A stretch of DNA of 64,000 nt, taken from contig NZ_JACHMI010000001.1 of assembly GCF_014207985.1 (NCBI RefSeq), positions 8,663,001 to 8,727,000 on the forward strand. Reading direction: 5' to 3'. Position 1 is the stretch's first letter, and each line of letters begins with the position of its first letter. Under the pieces are notes generated by a model, which saw nothing but the letters and a program-made list of their open reading frames with translations, was not told where the DNA came from and made no database searches. Shown piece after piece: positions 31,654 to 40,141 of the stretch. This DNA comes from Nonomuraea rubra. GTDB taxonomy: Bacteria > Actinomycetota > Actinomycetes > Streptosporangiales > Streptosporangiaceae. Position numbers and translations under genes: made by a program.

Positions 31654-33873
31654 GTGCCGCATGACATCGAGCTGATCGGGCTCAGGCAGAACAACCTCAA
31701 GAACGCCTCGCTGCGCCTGCCCAAGGAGCGGCTGACGGTGTTCACGGGCGTGTCGGGCTCCGGCAAGTCGTCGATCGTGTTCGGCACCATCGCGGTGGAG
31801 TCGCAGCGGCAGCTCAACGAGACGTTCAGCGCGTTCGTCAGGAACCGGCTGCCCAAGCACGAGCGGCCCAGGGCCGAGCGCATGTCGCACCTGACGGCGG
31901 CGGTCGTCGTCGACCAGAAGCCGGTCGGCGGCGGCGCCCGCTCGACCGTGGGCACGATGACCGAGGTGCACGCGCTGCTGAGGGTGCTGTTCTCGCGGCG
32001 CGGCGAGCCGTCGGCGGGCCCGGCCTCCGCCTACAGCTTCAACGACCCGCAGGGCATGTGCCCCGGTTGCGACGGCCTCGGGCGCACGGTCGAGGTCGAT
32101 CTGGACAAGCTGATCGACCCGGCCCTGTCGCTCAACCAGGGCGCGCTGGCGCTGCACCCGGTGGGCACGGCGCCGTGGCAGATCTACGCCGAGTCGAGGT
32201 TGTTCGACCCGGACAAGCCGCTGGGCGAGTTCACGGAGCAGGAGCGGGAGCTGCTGCTGCGCGGGAGCGGGTTCAAGGTCAGGCGGGGCAGGTACCTGAA
32301 CACCTACGAGGGCGTGGTGGTCCGCTTCAACCGGCTCTACCTCCAGCGGGCACGCGAGCACGTGGACGAGGAGGCCCGCCCGTACGTGCGCGAGCGCACC
32401 TGCGCGGCCTGCGGCGGCGCCCGGCTCAACGAGGCCGCCCTGGCCTCCAGGATCGGCGGCCACAACCTCGCCGGCTACTGCGCGATGGAGGTCACCGACC
32501 TGATCGAGGTGCTCGGACGCCTTGACGATCCGGTGGCCGAGGCCGCCGTGGAGTCGCTGCGCAGGATCGACGCCATCGGCCTCGGCTACCTCAGCCTCGA
32601 CCGCGAGACGCCGACGCTGTCGGGCGGCGAGGCCCAGCGCCTCAAGACGGTGCGCAACCTGGGCAGCAGCCTGACCGGCATGACCTACATCTTCGACGAG
32701 CCCAGCGTGGGCCTGCACCCGCGTGACGTGCACCGGCTGGGCGACCTGCTGGTGGAGCTGCGCGACAAGGGCAACACGGTGCTGGTCGTCGAGCACAGCC
32801 GGGACCTGATCGAGCTGGCCGACCACGTCGTGGACCTGGGGCCGGGCGCGGGCGCGGAGGGCGGGCAGGTGGTGTTCGAGGGCACGGTGGCCGGGCTGCG
32901 CGCCGGTGGCACGCTGACCGGCCGCATGCTGCGCCGGGTGACCGGCCTCAAGGAGCGCGTGCGCGAGCCGTCCGGCCGGCTGACGGTGTCCGGCGCGAAC
33001 GCCCACAACCTCAAGGACGTCACCGTACGCGTGCCGCTCGGCGTGCTGACGGCCGTCACCGGGGTGGCCGGGTCGGGCAAGAGCACCCTGATGCGGCAGG
33101 AGCTGGTGGCGCAGCACCCGGAGACGATCCTGATCGACCAGTCGGCCATCGCCGCCTCACCGCGCTCCACCCCCGCCACGTACCTCAACGCGATGGACCC
33201 GCTGCGCAGGCTGTTCGCCGAGGCGCACGGGGTGGCGCCCGGGATGTTCAGCTTCAACTCGGCCGGGGCGTGCCCGGCGTGCAGGGGGCGCGGCGAGATC
33301 AAGACGGACCTGGCGTTCATGGACCCGGTGACGCGGGTGTGCGACGCGTGCGGGGGCAGCAGGTACAGCGAGGAGGCGCTGTCGTACACGGTGGCGGGGC
33401 GGACGATCGCGGACGTGCTGGCGATGACGGCCGGCGAGGCGGCGGCGGTGTTCGACCTGCCCGGCGTGGCCCGGCTGGGCGAGCTGGGGCTGGGCTACCT
33501 GACGCTGGGGCAGCCGCTGAGCACGCTGTCGGGCGGCGAGCGGCAGCGGCTGAAGCTGGCGCACCGGCTGCGCGAGCGGGGCCGGGTGTACGTGTTCGAC
33601 GAGCCGACGACCGGCCTGCACATGGCGGACGTGGACACGCTGCTGGCGCTGCTCGACCGGCTGGTGGACGAGGGCAACACGGTGATCGTCATCGAGCACG
33701 ACCTCGACGTGGTCAAGCGCGCCGACTGGGTGATCGACCTGGGCCCGGAGGCCGGGCAGCACGGGGGCAGGGTGGTGTTCGAGGGCACCCCGGCCGAGCT
33801 GACCAGCGCGTCCACCCATACGGCGAAATATCTCGTTATGTCACTAGATAGTCGTCGTCACGGACGTCCATGA
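31654..33873 (+). CDS. Short UvrA-like ABC ATPase (drug-resistance type)
   Basis: A 739-aa tandem ABC ATPase of the UvrA family. First half: GVSGSGKSS (Walker A), CPGCDGLG and CAACGG zinc-binding cysteines, LSGGEAQRLK signature, FDEPSVGLH. Second half: GVAGSGKST, CPACRGRG and CDACGG, LSGGERQRLK, FDEPTTGLH. Full UvrA is about 950 aa; this protein lacks the UvrB-binding/insertion parts, like DrrC of daunorubicin producers, which removes intercalating drugs from DNA. The adjacent TetR and shared dyad fit an inducible resistance role. It is unlikely to replace the housekeeping uvrA. Confidence 0.9.
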   Translation: MPHDIELIGLRQNNLKNASLRLPKERLTVFTGVSGSGKSSIVFGTIAVESQRQLNETFSAFVRNRLPKHERPRAERMSHLTAAVVVDQKPVGGGARSTVGTMTEVHALLRVLFSRRGEPSAGPASAYSFNDPQGMCPGCDGLGRTVEVDLDKLIDPALSLNQGALALHPVGTAPWQIYAESRLFDPDKPLGEFTEQERELLLRGSGFKVRRGRYLNTYEGVVVRFNRLYLQRAREHVDEEARPYVRERTCAACGGARLNEAALASRIGGHNLAGYCAMEVTDLIEVLGRLDDPVAEAAVESLRRIDAIGLGYLSLDRETPTLSGGEAQRLKTVRNLGSSLTGMTYIFDEPSVGLHPRDVHRLGDLLVELRDKGNTVLVVEHSRDLIELADHVVDLGPGAGAEGGQVVFEGTVAGLRAGGTLTGRMLRRVTGLKERVREPSGRLTVSGANAHNLKDVTVRVPLGVLTAVTGVAGSGKSTLMRQELVAQHPETILIDQSAIAASPRSTPATYLNAMDPLRRLFAEAHGVAPGMFSFNSAGACPACRGRGEIKTDLAFMDPVTRVCDACGGSRYSEEALSYTVAGRTIADVLAMTAGEAAAVFDLPGVARLGELGLGYLTLGQPLSTLSGGERQRLKLAHRLRERGRVYVFDEPTTGLHMADVDTLLALLDRLVDEGNTVIVIEHDLDVVKRADWVIDLGPEAGQHGGRVVFEGTPAELTSASTHTAKYLVMSLDSRRHGRP

Positions 33874-34615
33874 TCGCCATGTGCCCGGGCAGGTGGCCGA
33901 TCGCGTAGTCGACGCCGCTGGCCAGCATCGCCGCCTGCGGCGTCATCCCGCAGGCCCAGAACAGCGGCACCTCCCCGGCCCGCACCTCCACCGGATCGCC
34001 GTAGTCGGGCCGGGCGAGGTCGCCGATCCCGATCGCCGCCGGGTCGCCGACGTGCACGGGCGCGCCGTGCACCATCGGGTAGCGGCCGCTCACCTCGACG
34101 GCCGTGCGTACCAGCTCGCCGGGGACCGGCCGCATCGACACCACCAGCGGCCCCGACAGGGTGCCGGTCGACCGGCAGGGCACGCTCGTGACGTACATCG
34201 GCACGTTCGTCCCGCTCTCCAGGTGCCGCACCGGCACCCCGGCGGCCAGCAGCGCCCGCTCGAAGGTGAAGCTGCAGCCGATCAGGAACGGCACCAGGTC
34301 CTCGCGCCACTCGCTCACCACCTCGCCGAGGTCGGCGACCGCCTCGCCGTCGCGGTAGAGCCGGTAGCCGGGCAGGTCCGTACGCAGGTCACCGCCGAAC
34401 AGCTCGGTGGACCACGCTCCGGGCTCCCCGACGTCGAGCACCGGGCACGCCTGGGGGTTGCGGTGGGCGAACAGCAGCAGGTCGTACCGCAGCCGCTTGG
34501 GCACGGCGATGAGGTTGGCCTGCGTCCAGCCCCGGCACCAGCCCGCGGTGGGGATCCGCGCGCCGGCACGGAAGCGCTCCCGCGCCTGCGCGGGGCTCAG
34601 ATCGGCGACGTCCAC
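33836..34615 (-). CDS. DUF1445/putative hydro-lyase (YcsI-like)
   Basis: A 259-aa protein of the DUF1445 family (Bacillus YcsI, 257 aa; related to D-glutamate cyclase). Characteristic segments: TAGWCRGWTQANLIAVPKRLRYDLLLFAHRNPQACPVLDVGEPG (parts), DLVPFLIGCSFTFERALLAAGVPVRH, NVPMYVTSVPC and FWACGMTPQAAMLASGVDYAIGHLPGHM. It is likely a cytosolic lyase acting on hydroxy- or amino-dicarboxylates. GTG 34615 gives the normal family length; ATG 34639 is an alternative. It is divergent from the symporter gene, so it may process the imported solute. Confidence 0.85.
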   Translation of the reverse strand: MDVADLSPAQARERFRAGARIPTAGWCRGWTQANLIAVPKRLRYDLLLFAHRNPQACPVLDVGEPGAWSTELFGGDLRTDLPGYRLYRDGEAVADLGEVVSEWREDLVPFLIGCSFTFERALLAAGVPVRHLESGTNVPMYVTSVPCRSTGTLSGPLVVSMRPVPGELVRTAVEVSGRYPMVHGAPVHVGDPAAIGIGDLARPDYGDPVEVRAGEVPLFWACGMTPQAAMLASGVDYAIGHLPGHMAIMDVRDDDYLVT

Positions 34616-34665
34616 GCCTTGACTGTAGAAGCGCCGCATACGCAGGTCCACTACGGGTAGCACGG

Positions 34666-36303
34666 ATGCCCGTGCGTCTCGACGTGAACCTCCTCGACTA
34701 CGTCCTCATCGCGATCTACTTCGTCACCGTGCTCGCCATCGGGTTCGCCGCCCGCCGCCGGATCAGCTCCAGCCTCGACTTCTTCCTGGCCGGGCGCGGG
34801 CTGCCGGCCTGGATCACGGGGCTGGCGTTCGTCTCGGCCAACCTCGGCGCGATCGAGATCCTCGGCATGGCGGCCCAGGGTGTCCAGTACGGCGCCATGA
34901 CGCTGCACTACTACTGGATCGGCGCCGTCCCCGCGATGGTGTTCCTCGGCCTGGTGATGATGCCGTTCTACTACCGGTCGAAGGTGCGCAGCGTGCCGGA
35001 GTTCCTGCGCCGGCGCTTCAACCCCGCCACGCAGCTGCTGAACGCGATCACGTTCGCGGTCGCGCAGGTGCTCATCGCCGGGGTCAACCTGTACGCGCTG
35101 GCCCTGGTCATCGAGGCGCTGCTGGGCTGGCCGCTGACGGTCTCGGTGGTGGTGTCGGCGGTGATCGTGCTGGCCTACATCACGCTCGGCGGGCTCTCCT
35201 CGGCGATCTACAACGAGGTGCTGCAGTTCTTCGTGATCCTGGCCGGGCTGATCCCCCTCACCGTGCTCGGGCTGATCAAGGTGGGCGGGATCTCGGGCCT
35301 GTTCGAGAAGGTACGGCAGAGCCCGCTCGGCGACGCGGGCCTGCACACCTGGGCCGGCACGGCCGGTGACAACCCGATGCAGGCGCACTGGATCGGGATC
35401 GTGTTCGGGCTCGGCTTCGTGCTGTCGTTCGGCTACTGGACCACGAACTTCGCCGAGGTCCAGCGCGCTCTGTCGGCCAGGAACACGAACGCGGCCCGGC
35501 TGACGCCGATCATCGCGGCGTACCCGAAGATCTTCATCCCGCTGGTGACCGTGCTGCCGGGGCTGATCGCGCTGGTGCTGTTCAGCGGGTGGGGCCAGGG
35601 GCAGGACTACAACAACGCGATCCCGCTGCTGATGCGCGACCTGCTGCCGAACGGCGTGCTGGGGGTCGCGGTCACCGGGCTGCTGGCCTCGTTCATGGCG
35701 GGGATGGCGGCCAACATCAGCGGGTTCAACACGGTCTTCACCAACGACATCTGGCAGGCGCACCTGCGGCCGGGCCGCGAGGACCGGCACTATCTCCTGG
35801 TCGGGCGGGTGGCGACCGTGGCCGGGGTGGCGCTGGGCGTGGGCACGGCGTTCATCGCGGCCGGTTACTCCAACATCATGAACTACCTGCAGACGCTCTT
35901 CTCCTTCTTCAACGCGCCGCTGTTCGCGACGTTCATCCTCGGGTTGTTCTGGCGGCGGATGACGCCGTGGGCCGGCTTCTGGGGGCTGCTCGCGGGGACG
36001 GTGGCGGCCTTCGCTTCGTACGTGTCGTACAAGGCGGGGCTGGTGGACTTCGGCACCGAGCTGAACGCCAGCTTCTGGGGCGCGGGGCTGGCGTTCGTCG
36101 TGGACATCGCGGTGTCCGTGGTGGTCACGCTGGTCACCACGGAGAAGCCGGAGGAGGAGCTGCGCGGGCTCGTGTACGGGCTCAGCGACGTGAACCTGGA
36201 GGACGACGCGCTGGCCGGGGACGCGCGGTGGTACCGCTCGCCCGTCCTGCTCGGCACGGGCGCGCTCGTCCTGGCGGCCTTGGCGTACGGGGTGATCCTG
36301 TGA
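34666..36303 (+). CDS. Sodium:solute symporter (SSS family)
   Basis: A 545-aa transporter with about 13-14 transmembrane segments: LLDYVLIAIYFVTVLAIGFAARRR, SLDFFLAGRGLPAWITGLAFVSANLGAIEILG (SSS signature start), and LASFMAGMAANISGFNTVFTNDIWQ, a conserved sodium-site helix. The C-terminus has a soluble stretch (VNLEDDALAGDARWYRS) then a last segment. It should import a small organic solute with Na+. It overlaps by 4 nt with a 53-aa membrane partner and is divergent from a DUF1445 lyase. The substrate is unknown. Confidence 0.92.
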   Translation: MPVRLDVNLLDYVLIAIYFVTVLAIGFAARRRISSSLDFFLAGRGLPAWITGLAFVSANLGAIEILGMAAQGVQYGAMTLHYYWIGAVPAMVFLGLVMMPFYYRSKVRSVPEFLRRRFNPATQLLNAITFAVAQVLIAGVNLYALALVIEALLGWPLTVSVVVSAVIVLAYITLGGLSSAIYNEVLQFFVILAGLIPLTVLGLIKVGGISGLFEKVRQSPLGDAGLHTWAGTAGDNPMQAHWIGIVFGLGFVLSFGYWTTNFAEVQRALSARNTNAARLTPIIAAYPKIFIPLVTVLPGLIALVLFSGWGQGQDYNNAIPLLMRDLLPNGVLGVAVTGLLASFMAGMAANISGFNTVFTNDIWQAHLRPGREDRHYLLVGRVATVAGVALGVGTAFIAAGYSNIMNYLQTLFSFFNAPLFATFILGLFWRRMTPWAGFWGLLAGTVAAFASYVSYKAGLVDFGTELNASFWGAGLAFVVDIAVSVVVTLVTTEKPEEELRGLVYGLSDVNLEDDALAGDARWYRSPVLLGTGALVLAALAYGVIL

Positions 36304-36461
36304 GTGACATCAGACTGGTGATCGGCGGGCTGTTCCTGCTGTACGGCGTGATCCTCATCGTCGCCGGGGTGGTGGGCAGCGCGGTCAACCTGTGGACGGG
36401 GCTGGCCATGGCCGTGTTCGGCGGCGCGTTCGTGGTGTGGTCGCGGATCAAACGGGTCTGA
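36300..36461 (+). CDS. Small two-segment membrane protein, symporter partner
   Basis: A 53-aa protein with two hydrophobic segments (VIGGLFLLYGVILIVAGVVG and VNLWTGLAMAVFGGAFVVW) joined by a short turn and ended by basic residues (SRIKRV). Its GTG overlaps the symporter stop (GTGA), so the two are coupled. Small partners are known for some SSS-type transporters, where they aid stability or function; here this is inference. The 3' end overlaps the convergent HxlR gene by 14 nt. Confidence 0.72.
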   Translation: MSDIRLVIGGLFLLYGVILIVAGVVGSAVNLWTGLAMAVFGGAFVVWSRIKRV

Positions 36462-36858
36462 CCGGCTCCCTGGCCCGCTCGTCGTAGGCGTTCCTGGCGG
36501 CGATCACCTCGTCGGCGTGCTCGCCCGCCCACTCGCCGATGGCCTGCAGCACGCCGATCGCGCTGCGCCCCAGCTCGGTCAGCTCGTAGTCGACCCTGGG
36601 CGGGATCGTCGGGTAGACGGTGCGGCTGACCAGGCCGTCGCGCTCCAGGCTGCGCAGCGTCTGCGACAACATCTTCTGGGTGAGGCCGTCGAGGATCCTG
36701 CGCAGCTCGTTGAACCGGCGCGGGCCGTCGAGCAGGGCGCCCATGACGAGGCCCGTCCACTTGGTGGTGAAGATGCCGAGCACGGTGTTGGGCTTGCAGA
36801 CCCGCAGGAACGCCTCGGCGCCGCCGTAGCGGCGGAGGTCGGGAAACGTGGTATCCAT
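36448..36858 (-). CDS. HxlR-family winged-helix regulator
   Basis: A 136-aa MarR-like HxlR regulator. The core reads VLGIFTTKWTGLVMGALLDGPRRFNELRRILDGLTQKMLSQTLRSLERDGLVSRTVYPTIPPRVDYELTELG (in parts), the usual winged helix with the RVDYELT wing. One Cys (CKPN) is located before the HTH, as in redox-sensing relatives. It is divergent from a quinone-oxidoreductase-type gene; direct repeats overlap its start and a dyad overlaps the oxidoreductase start. It likely senses electrophiles or quinones. Confidence 0.9.
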   Translation of the reverse strand: MDTTFPDLRRYGGAEAFLRVCKPNTVLGIFTTKWTGLVMGALLDGPRRFNELRRILDGLTQKMLSQTLRSLERDGLVSRTVYPTIPPRVDYELTELGRSAIGVLQAIGEWAGEHADEVIAARNAYDERAREPVRPV

Positions 36859-36886
36859 CAGGTACCTGGATATCAATCAGGTGCCT
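36857..36886. promoter_or_regulatory. Direct repeats ATCAGGTRCCT, HxlR operator candidate
   Basis: ATCAGGTACCT (36857-36867) and ATCAGGTGCCT (36876-36886) are 19 bp apart, on the same face of the helix within about two turns. The first contains the palindrome CAGGTACCTG. They overlap the HxlR start and its upstream region. Confidence 0.55.
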
Positions 36887-36915
36887 TCTTCACAAGGGGT
36901 ACCGGCGCGACCAGC

Positions 36916-36938
36916 ATGTTCTCCGTGACAGAGAACAT
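36916..36938. promoter_or_regulatory. 8-7-8 dyad overlapping the oxidoreductase start
   Basis: ATGTTCTC (36916-36923) and GAGAACAT (36931-36938) are perfect inverted arms with a 7-nt spacer. The second arm covers the ATG at 36937. A regulator bound here would block transcription or, at RNA level, a hairpin could cover the start. Confidence 0.6.
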
Positions 36939-37869
36939 GCGTGCGATCGTCTATCGCTCTTTCGGCGAGCCCGAGGTGCTGGAACTCGCCGACGTCGCCC
37001 AGCCCGAGCCGCAGGCGCACGAGGTGCTCGTACGGGTCAGGGCCGCCGGCGTCAACCCGCCGGACTGGAAGCTGCGGCGCGTCCCCTACCCGCCGGACTA
37101 CACCGAGCCGCCGCTGACCCCCGGCTGGGACGTGTCGGGCGTCGTCGAGGAGGTCGGCGAGTACGTCGGCCGGTTCAAGCCCGGGGACGAGGTGTTCGGC
37201 ATGCTGAACTTCCCGCTCTACGCCGGGGCCTACGCGGAGTACGTGGTGGCCAGGCCGCGGCAGTTCGCGCTCAAGCCCGCCGGGATCTCGCACGTGCAGG
37301 CGGCGGCGCTGCCCATGCCGGCGCTGACGGTGTGGCAGGCGTTCACGGACGTCGCCGGCGTCTCGCCGGGGCAGCGGGTGCTCGTCCACGCCGCCGCGGG
37401 CGGGGTCGGCCACCTGGCGGTGCAGCTCGCCAAGCTGCGCGGGGCGTACGTGATCGGCACGGCGCGCGGCTCCAAGCACGCCTTCGTGCGGGGGCTGGGG
37501 GCCGACGAGGTGATCGACTACACCGGCACGGACTTCGCCTCGGCCGTGTCCGATGTCGATCTCGTGGTGGACATCGTGGGCGGGGACTATCCGGCCAGGT
37601 CGCTCCCCCTGATCCGGCCGGGCGGCGCGCTCATCGCGGTCGCCGGGCTGACGCCCGGGGACGTCGAGGCGTACACGGAGGCGGGGGTGCGGCACGGGCT
37701 GCTCATCGTGGAGCCGGACCACGCGGCACTGGCCTCGGTGGCCGAGCTGGCGGCGGAGGGCTCGCTGAACGTGCACGTGGACCGGGTCTTCCCGCTGGCC
37801 GAGGCCGCCAAGGCGCACGCGCTGATGGAGAGCGGCGACTTCGTCGGCAAGCTGGTGCTGGAGATTTGA
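36937..37869 (+). CDS. NADP-dependent quinone-oxidoreductase-like protein (MDR family)
   Basis: A 310-aa zinc-independent medium-chain dehydrogenase. MRAIVYRSFGEPEVLELADV is the usual N-terminus; GWDVSGVVEEVG, GDEVFGMLNF and the nucleotide-binding VLVHAAAGGVGHLAVQLAK follow, ending with the typical HALMESGDFVGKLVLEI. The zinc ligands of alcohol dehydrogenases are absent, so it should reduce quinones or enones with NADPH. ATG 37937-type upstream alternatives: an ATG at 36916 is in frame but lies in the left arm of a dyad. The divergent HxlR gene is the likely regulator. Confidence 0.9.
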   Translation: MRAIVYRSFGEPEVLELADVAQPEPQAHEVLVRVRAAGVNPPDWKLRRVPYPPDYTEPPLTPGWDVSGVVEEVGEYVGRFKPGDEVFGMLNFPLYAGAYAEYVVARPRQFALKPAGISHVQAAALPMPALTVWQAFTDVAGVSPGQRVLVHAAAGGVGHLAVQLAKLRGAYVIGTARGSKHAFVRGLGADEVIDYTGTDFASAVSDVDLVVDIVGGDYPARSLPLIRPGGALIAVAGLTPGDVEAYTEAGVRHGLLIVEPDHAALASVAELAAEGSLNVHVDRVFPLAEAAKAHALMESGDFVGKLVLEI

Positions 37870-37882
37870 CATCCTGCCCCGC

Positions 37883-37923
37883 GTCAACCTACGTTGACTT
37901 GTGCGAGGTCAACCAAAGTTGAC
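37883..37923. promoter_or_regulatory. Two tandem GTCAAC-N4-GTTGAC palindromes
   Basis: GTCAACCTACGTTGAC (37883-37898) and GTCAACCAAAGTTGAC (37908-37923) have perfect 6-bp arms and centres 25 bp apart, ending 20 nt before the MoxR-type gene. Two identical-arm sites imply cooperative binding of a dimeric repressor. Confidence 0.75.
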
Positions 37924-37943
37924 GTGAATGGGGATGTGATTTC

Positions 37944-39044
37944 GTGGACGCGTTGTCCGTCGCGGTGGCGGCGAACCTGCCGGTGCTGCTGTGGGGGTCT
38001 CCCGGGACCGGCAAGACCTCGGCCGTGCTGGCGCTCGGGGAGCGGCTCGGGCTGCCGGTCGAGGTCGTGGTCGGCTCGATCAGGGAGCCGAGCGACTTCG
38101 CGGGGCTGCCGGTGCTGCGCGACGGGGAGACCTGGTTCGCGCCGCCGCGGTGGGCCTCGCGGCTCGCGGCGGCGGGCAGGGGGATCCTGTTCCTCGACGA
38201 GCTCACCACGGCGCCGCCCGCCGTGCAGGCCGCGATGTTGCGGGTGGTGCTGGAGCGGGCGGTCGGGGATCTGGCGCTGCCCCCGTCCGTACGGATCGTG
38301 GCCGCCGCGAACCCGCCCGAGCAGGCCGCCGACGGGTGGGACCTGTCGGCGCCGCTCGCCAACCGGCTCATCCACCTGGACTGGACGGTGAGCGCCGAGT
38401 CGGTGGCGGAGGGGTTCACCGTCGGCTTCTCCGCGCCTGCCGCCGCTCCCGTCGAGGCCGGGGCCGCGGCGGTGGGGCGGGCCAGGGCGCTGGTGGGGGC
38501 GTTCCTGCGGGTACGGCCCGAGCTGGTGCTGGCGGTGCCCGACGGGCCCGCGCGGGCGTGGCCGAGCCCGCGTACGTGGGAGCTGGCGGCCACGGCCCTG
38601 GCCTGCACCGGCGACGACGCCGGCACCGGTGGCGGCGTCGGTGTCGGCACCGGTGTCGGCACCGGCGGGACGCCGCGGGTTCGGGCCGAGCTGGTGACCG
38701 GGGCCGTCGGGGAGGCCGCCGGGTTCGAGCTGCTGTCCTGGCTGCGGGACCTGGACCTGCCCGATCCCGCGACCCTGCTCGCCGACCCCGACGCGCCGCT
38801 GCCCGACCGGGTGGACCGGGTGCACGCCGTGCTCGGCTCGGTGGTGGCGCACGTGGCCGCCGACGGGAGCGCCGACGCGTGGCAGCGGGCGTGGTCGGTG
38901 ATCGGCCGGGTGGCCCGGCGCACCCCGGACGTGGCGGCCACCGCGGCCCGCTCCCTGGCCGCCCGCCGCCCGCACGGCGCCGTCCTGCCGCGGACCGTGC
39001 TGGAGCTGGCCCCGATCCTGCGATCCGCCGGGCTGATGCCGTGA
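37944..39044 (+). CDS. MoxR-like AAA+ ATPase
   Basis: A 366-aa AAA+ ATPase of the MoxR/dynein-related type. Walker A is LLWGSPGTGKTSAVLAL (residues about 15-31), Walker B GILFLDELTTAPPAVQAAMLRVVLE, sensor 1 VRIVAAANPPEQ, and an arginine finger region ANRLIHLDW. A Gly/Thr/Val-rich loop (about 229-245) interrupts the C-terminal helical part. MoxR proteins remodel partner proteins together with a VWA protein; the next gene, overlapping by 4 nt, is exactly such a partner. GTG 37944 was chosen; it is the only start before Walker A. Confidence 0.88.
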   Translation: MDALSVAVAANLPVLLWGSPGTGKTSAVLALGERLGLPVEVVVGSIREPSDFAGLPVLRDGETWFAPPRWASRLAAAGRGILFLDELTTAPPAVQAAMLRVVLERAVGDLALPPSVRIVAAANPPEQAADGWDLSAPLANRLIHLDWTVSAESVAEGFTVGFSAPAAAPVEAGAAAVGRARALVGAFLRVRPELVLAVPDGPARAWPSPRTWELAATALACTGDDAGTGGGVGVGTGVGTGGTPRVRAELVTGAVGEAAGFELLSWLRDLDLPDPATLLADPDAPLPDRVDRVHAVLGSVVAHVAADGSADAWQRAWSVIGRVARRTPDVAATAARSLAARRPHGAVLPRTVLELAPILRSAGLMP

Positions 39045-40141
39045 GCGACCAGCCGGCCCTCGACCGCTTCGCCAGCGCCCGGCTGTGGGCGGCCGCGCGG
39101 GCGCCGTACCTCGCCTCGGCCCTGTTCGCCCTCACCCCGCTCCCCCACGGGAGCGCCCCGCCGCGCCCCGCCGCCGACGAGCACTGGAACCTGCACCTCG
39201 ATCCCGTCACGACCGCCGCCACCCCCGTGCCCGAGCTCGGCTGGTGGCTGCTCCACCACGTGGGACACCTCCTGCGGGACCACCACGCCCGCGCCCGGCC
39301 GTACCGGGAGGAGGCCCTGCGCTGGGCCCGCGCCGCCGACGCCGAGGTCAACGACGACCTGCCGGACGCCCCCGCCGGCACGATCTCCCCCGAGACCCTC
39401 GGCCTCCCTGACGGCCTGCTCGCCGAGCGGTACGCCGAGCTGCTCGACCTCATCGACCCGCCTGCCCACCTGGCCCCGTGCGCCGAGCCCCCGTTCACCG
39501 GCCCCGAGGCGATGACGGCGCTGGAACGCGAGCTCCTGGCCAGGGCGGTGGCCGCCGAGATCGACGCCAGGGGCACGGCTCCCGGCGGCTGGCGGCGCTG
39601 GGCCGAGACGACGCTCCGTCCCGAGGTGGACTGGCGGGCCGTGCTCGCCCGGCTGGTCCGCAGGGGCCTGGCCCAGGCGTCGGGCCGGGTGGACTACAGC
39701 TACCGCCGCCCGTCCAGGCGCGCCACCGCCGCGCCGCCGTTCGTGCTGCCCGCCCTGGTACGCCCGCTCCCTCGTGTCGCCGTCCTGGTCGACACCTCGG
39801 GCAGCGTCTCCCGTACCGCGCTCGAACGGGCCCTGGCCGAGCTGGACGGGGTGCTGCGCGCCACCGGGCACCGGTGGCTCGACGTGATCTGCTGCGACAC
39901 CGAGGCGCACCCGGCCCAGCGGGTACGGGAGGCGGCCCGGGTGGAGCTGGTGGGCGGCGGCGGCACGGACCTGCGGCCGGGCTTCGAGGCGGCCTCGCCG
40001 CGGGCCGACGTGCTCGTCGTGCTCACCGACGGTGACACCCCGTGGCCGGAGCGGCGCCCCCGCCCGTACGTCGTGACCTGCCTGTTCGGCACCCGCCACC
40101 CGGCCCCGGCCTGGGCGAGCACGGTCCGGGTGCCACGATGA
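39041..40141 (+). CDS. DUF2201-type putative metallopeptidase/VWA protein
   Basis: A 366-aa protein. The N-terminal part has WWLLHHVGHLLRDHH, an HxxGH motif of the putative metallopeptidase domain linked to DUF2201, here HHVGH. The C-terminal part is a VWA-like fold with the metal-binding MIDAS DTSGS in VAVLVDTSGSVSR and VVLTDGDTPW. Both overlap signals (GTGA at the start, ATGA at the end) show that three genes are one translational unit. With the MoxR ATPase it likely forms a protein-remodelling machine; the client is unknown. Confidence 0.85.
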   Translation: MSDQPALDRFASARLWAAARAPYLASALFALTPLPHGSAPPRPAADEHWNLHLDPVTTAATPVPELGWWLLHHVGHLLRDHHARARPYREEALRWARAADAEVNDDLPDAPAGTISPETLGLPDGLLAERYAELLDLIDPPAHLAPCAEPPFTGPEAMTALERELLARAVAAEIDARGTAPGGWRRWAETTLRPEVDWRAVLARLVRRGLAQASGRVDYSYRRPSRRATAAPPFVLPALVRPLPRVAVLVDTSGSVSRTALERALAELDGVLRATGHRWLDVICCDTEAHPAQRVREAARVELVGGGGTDLRPGFEAASPRADVLVVLTDGDTPWPERRPRPYVVTCLFGTRHPAPAWASTVRVPR

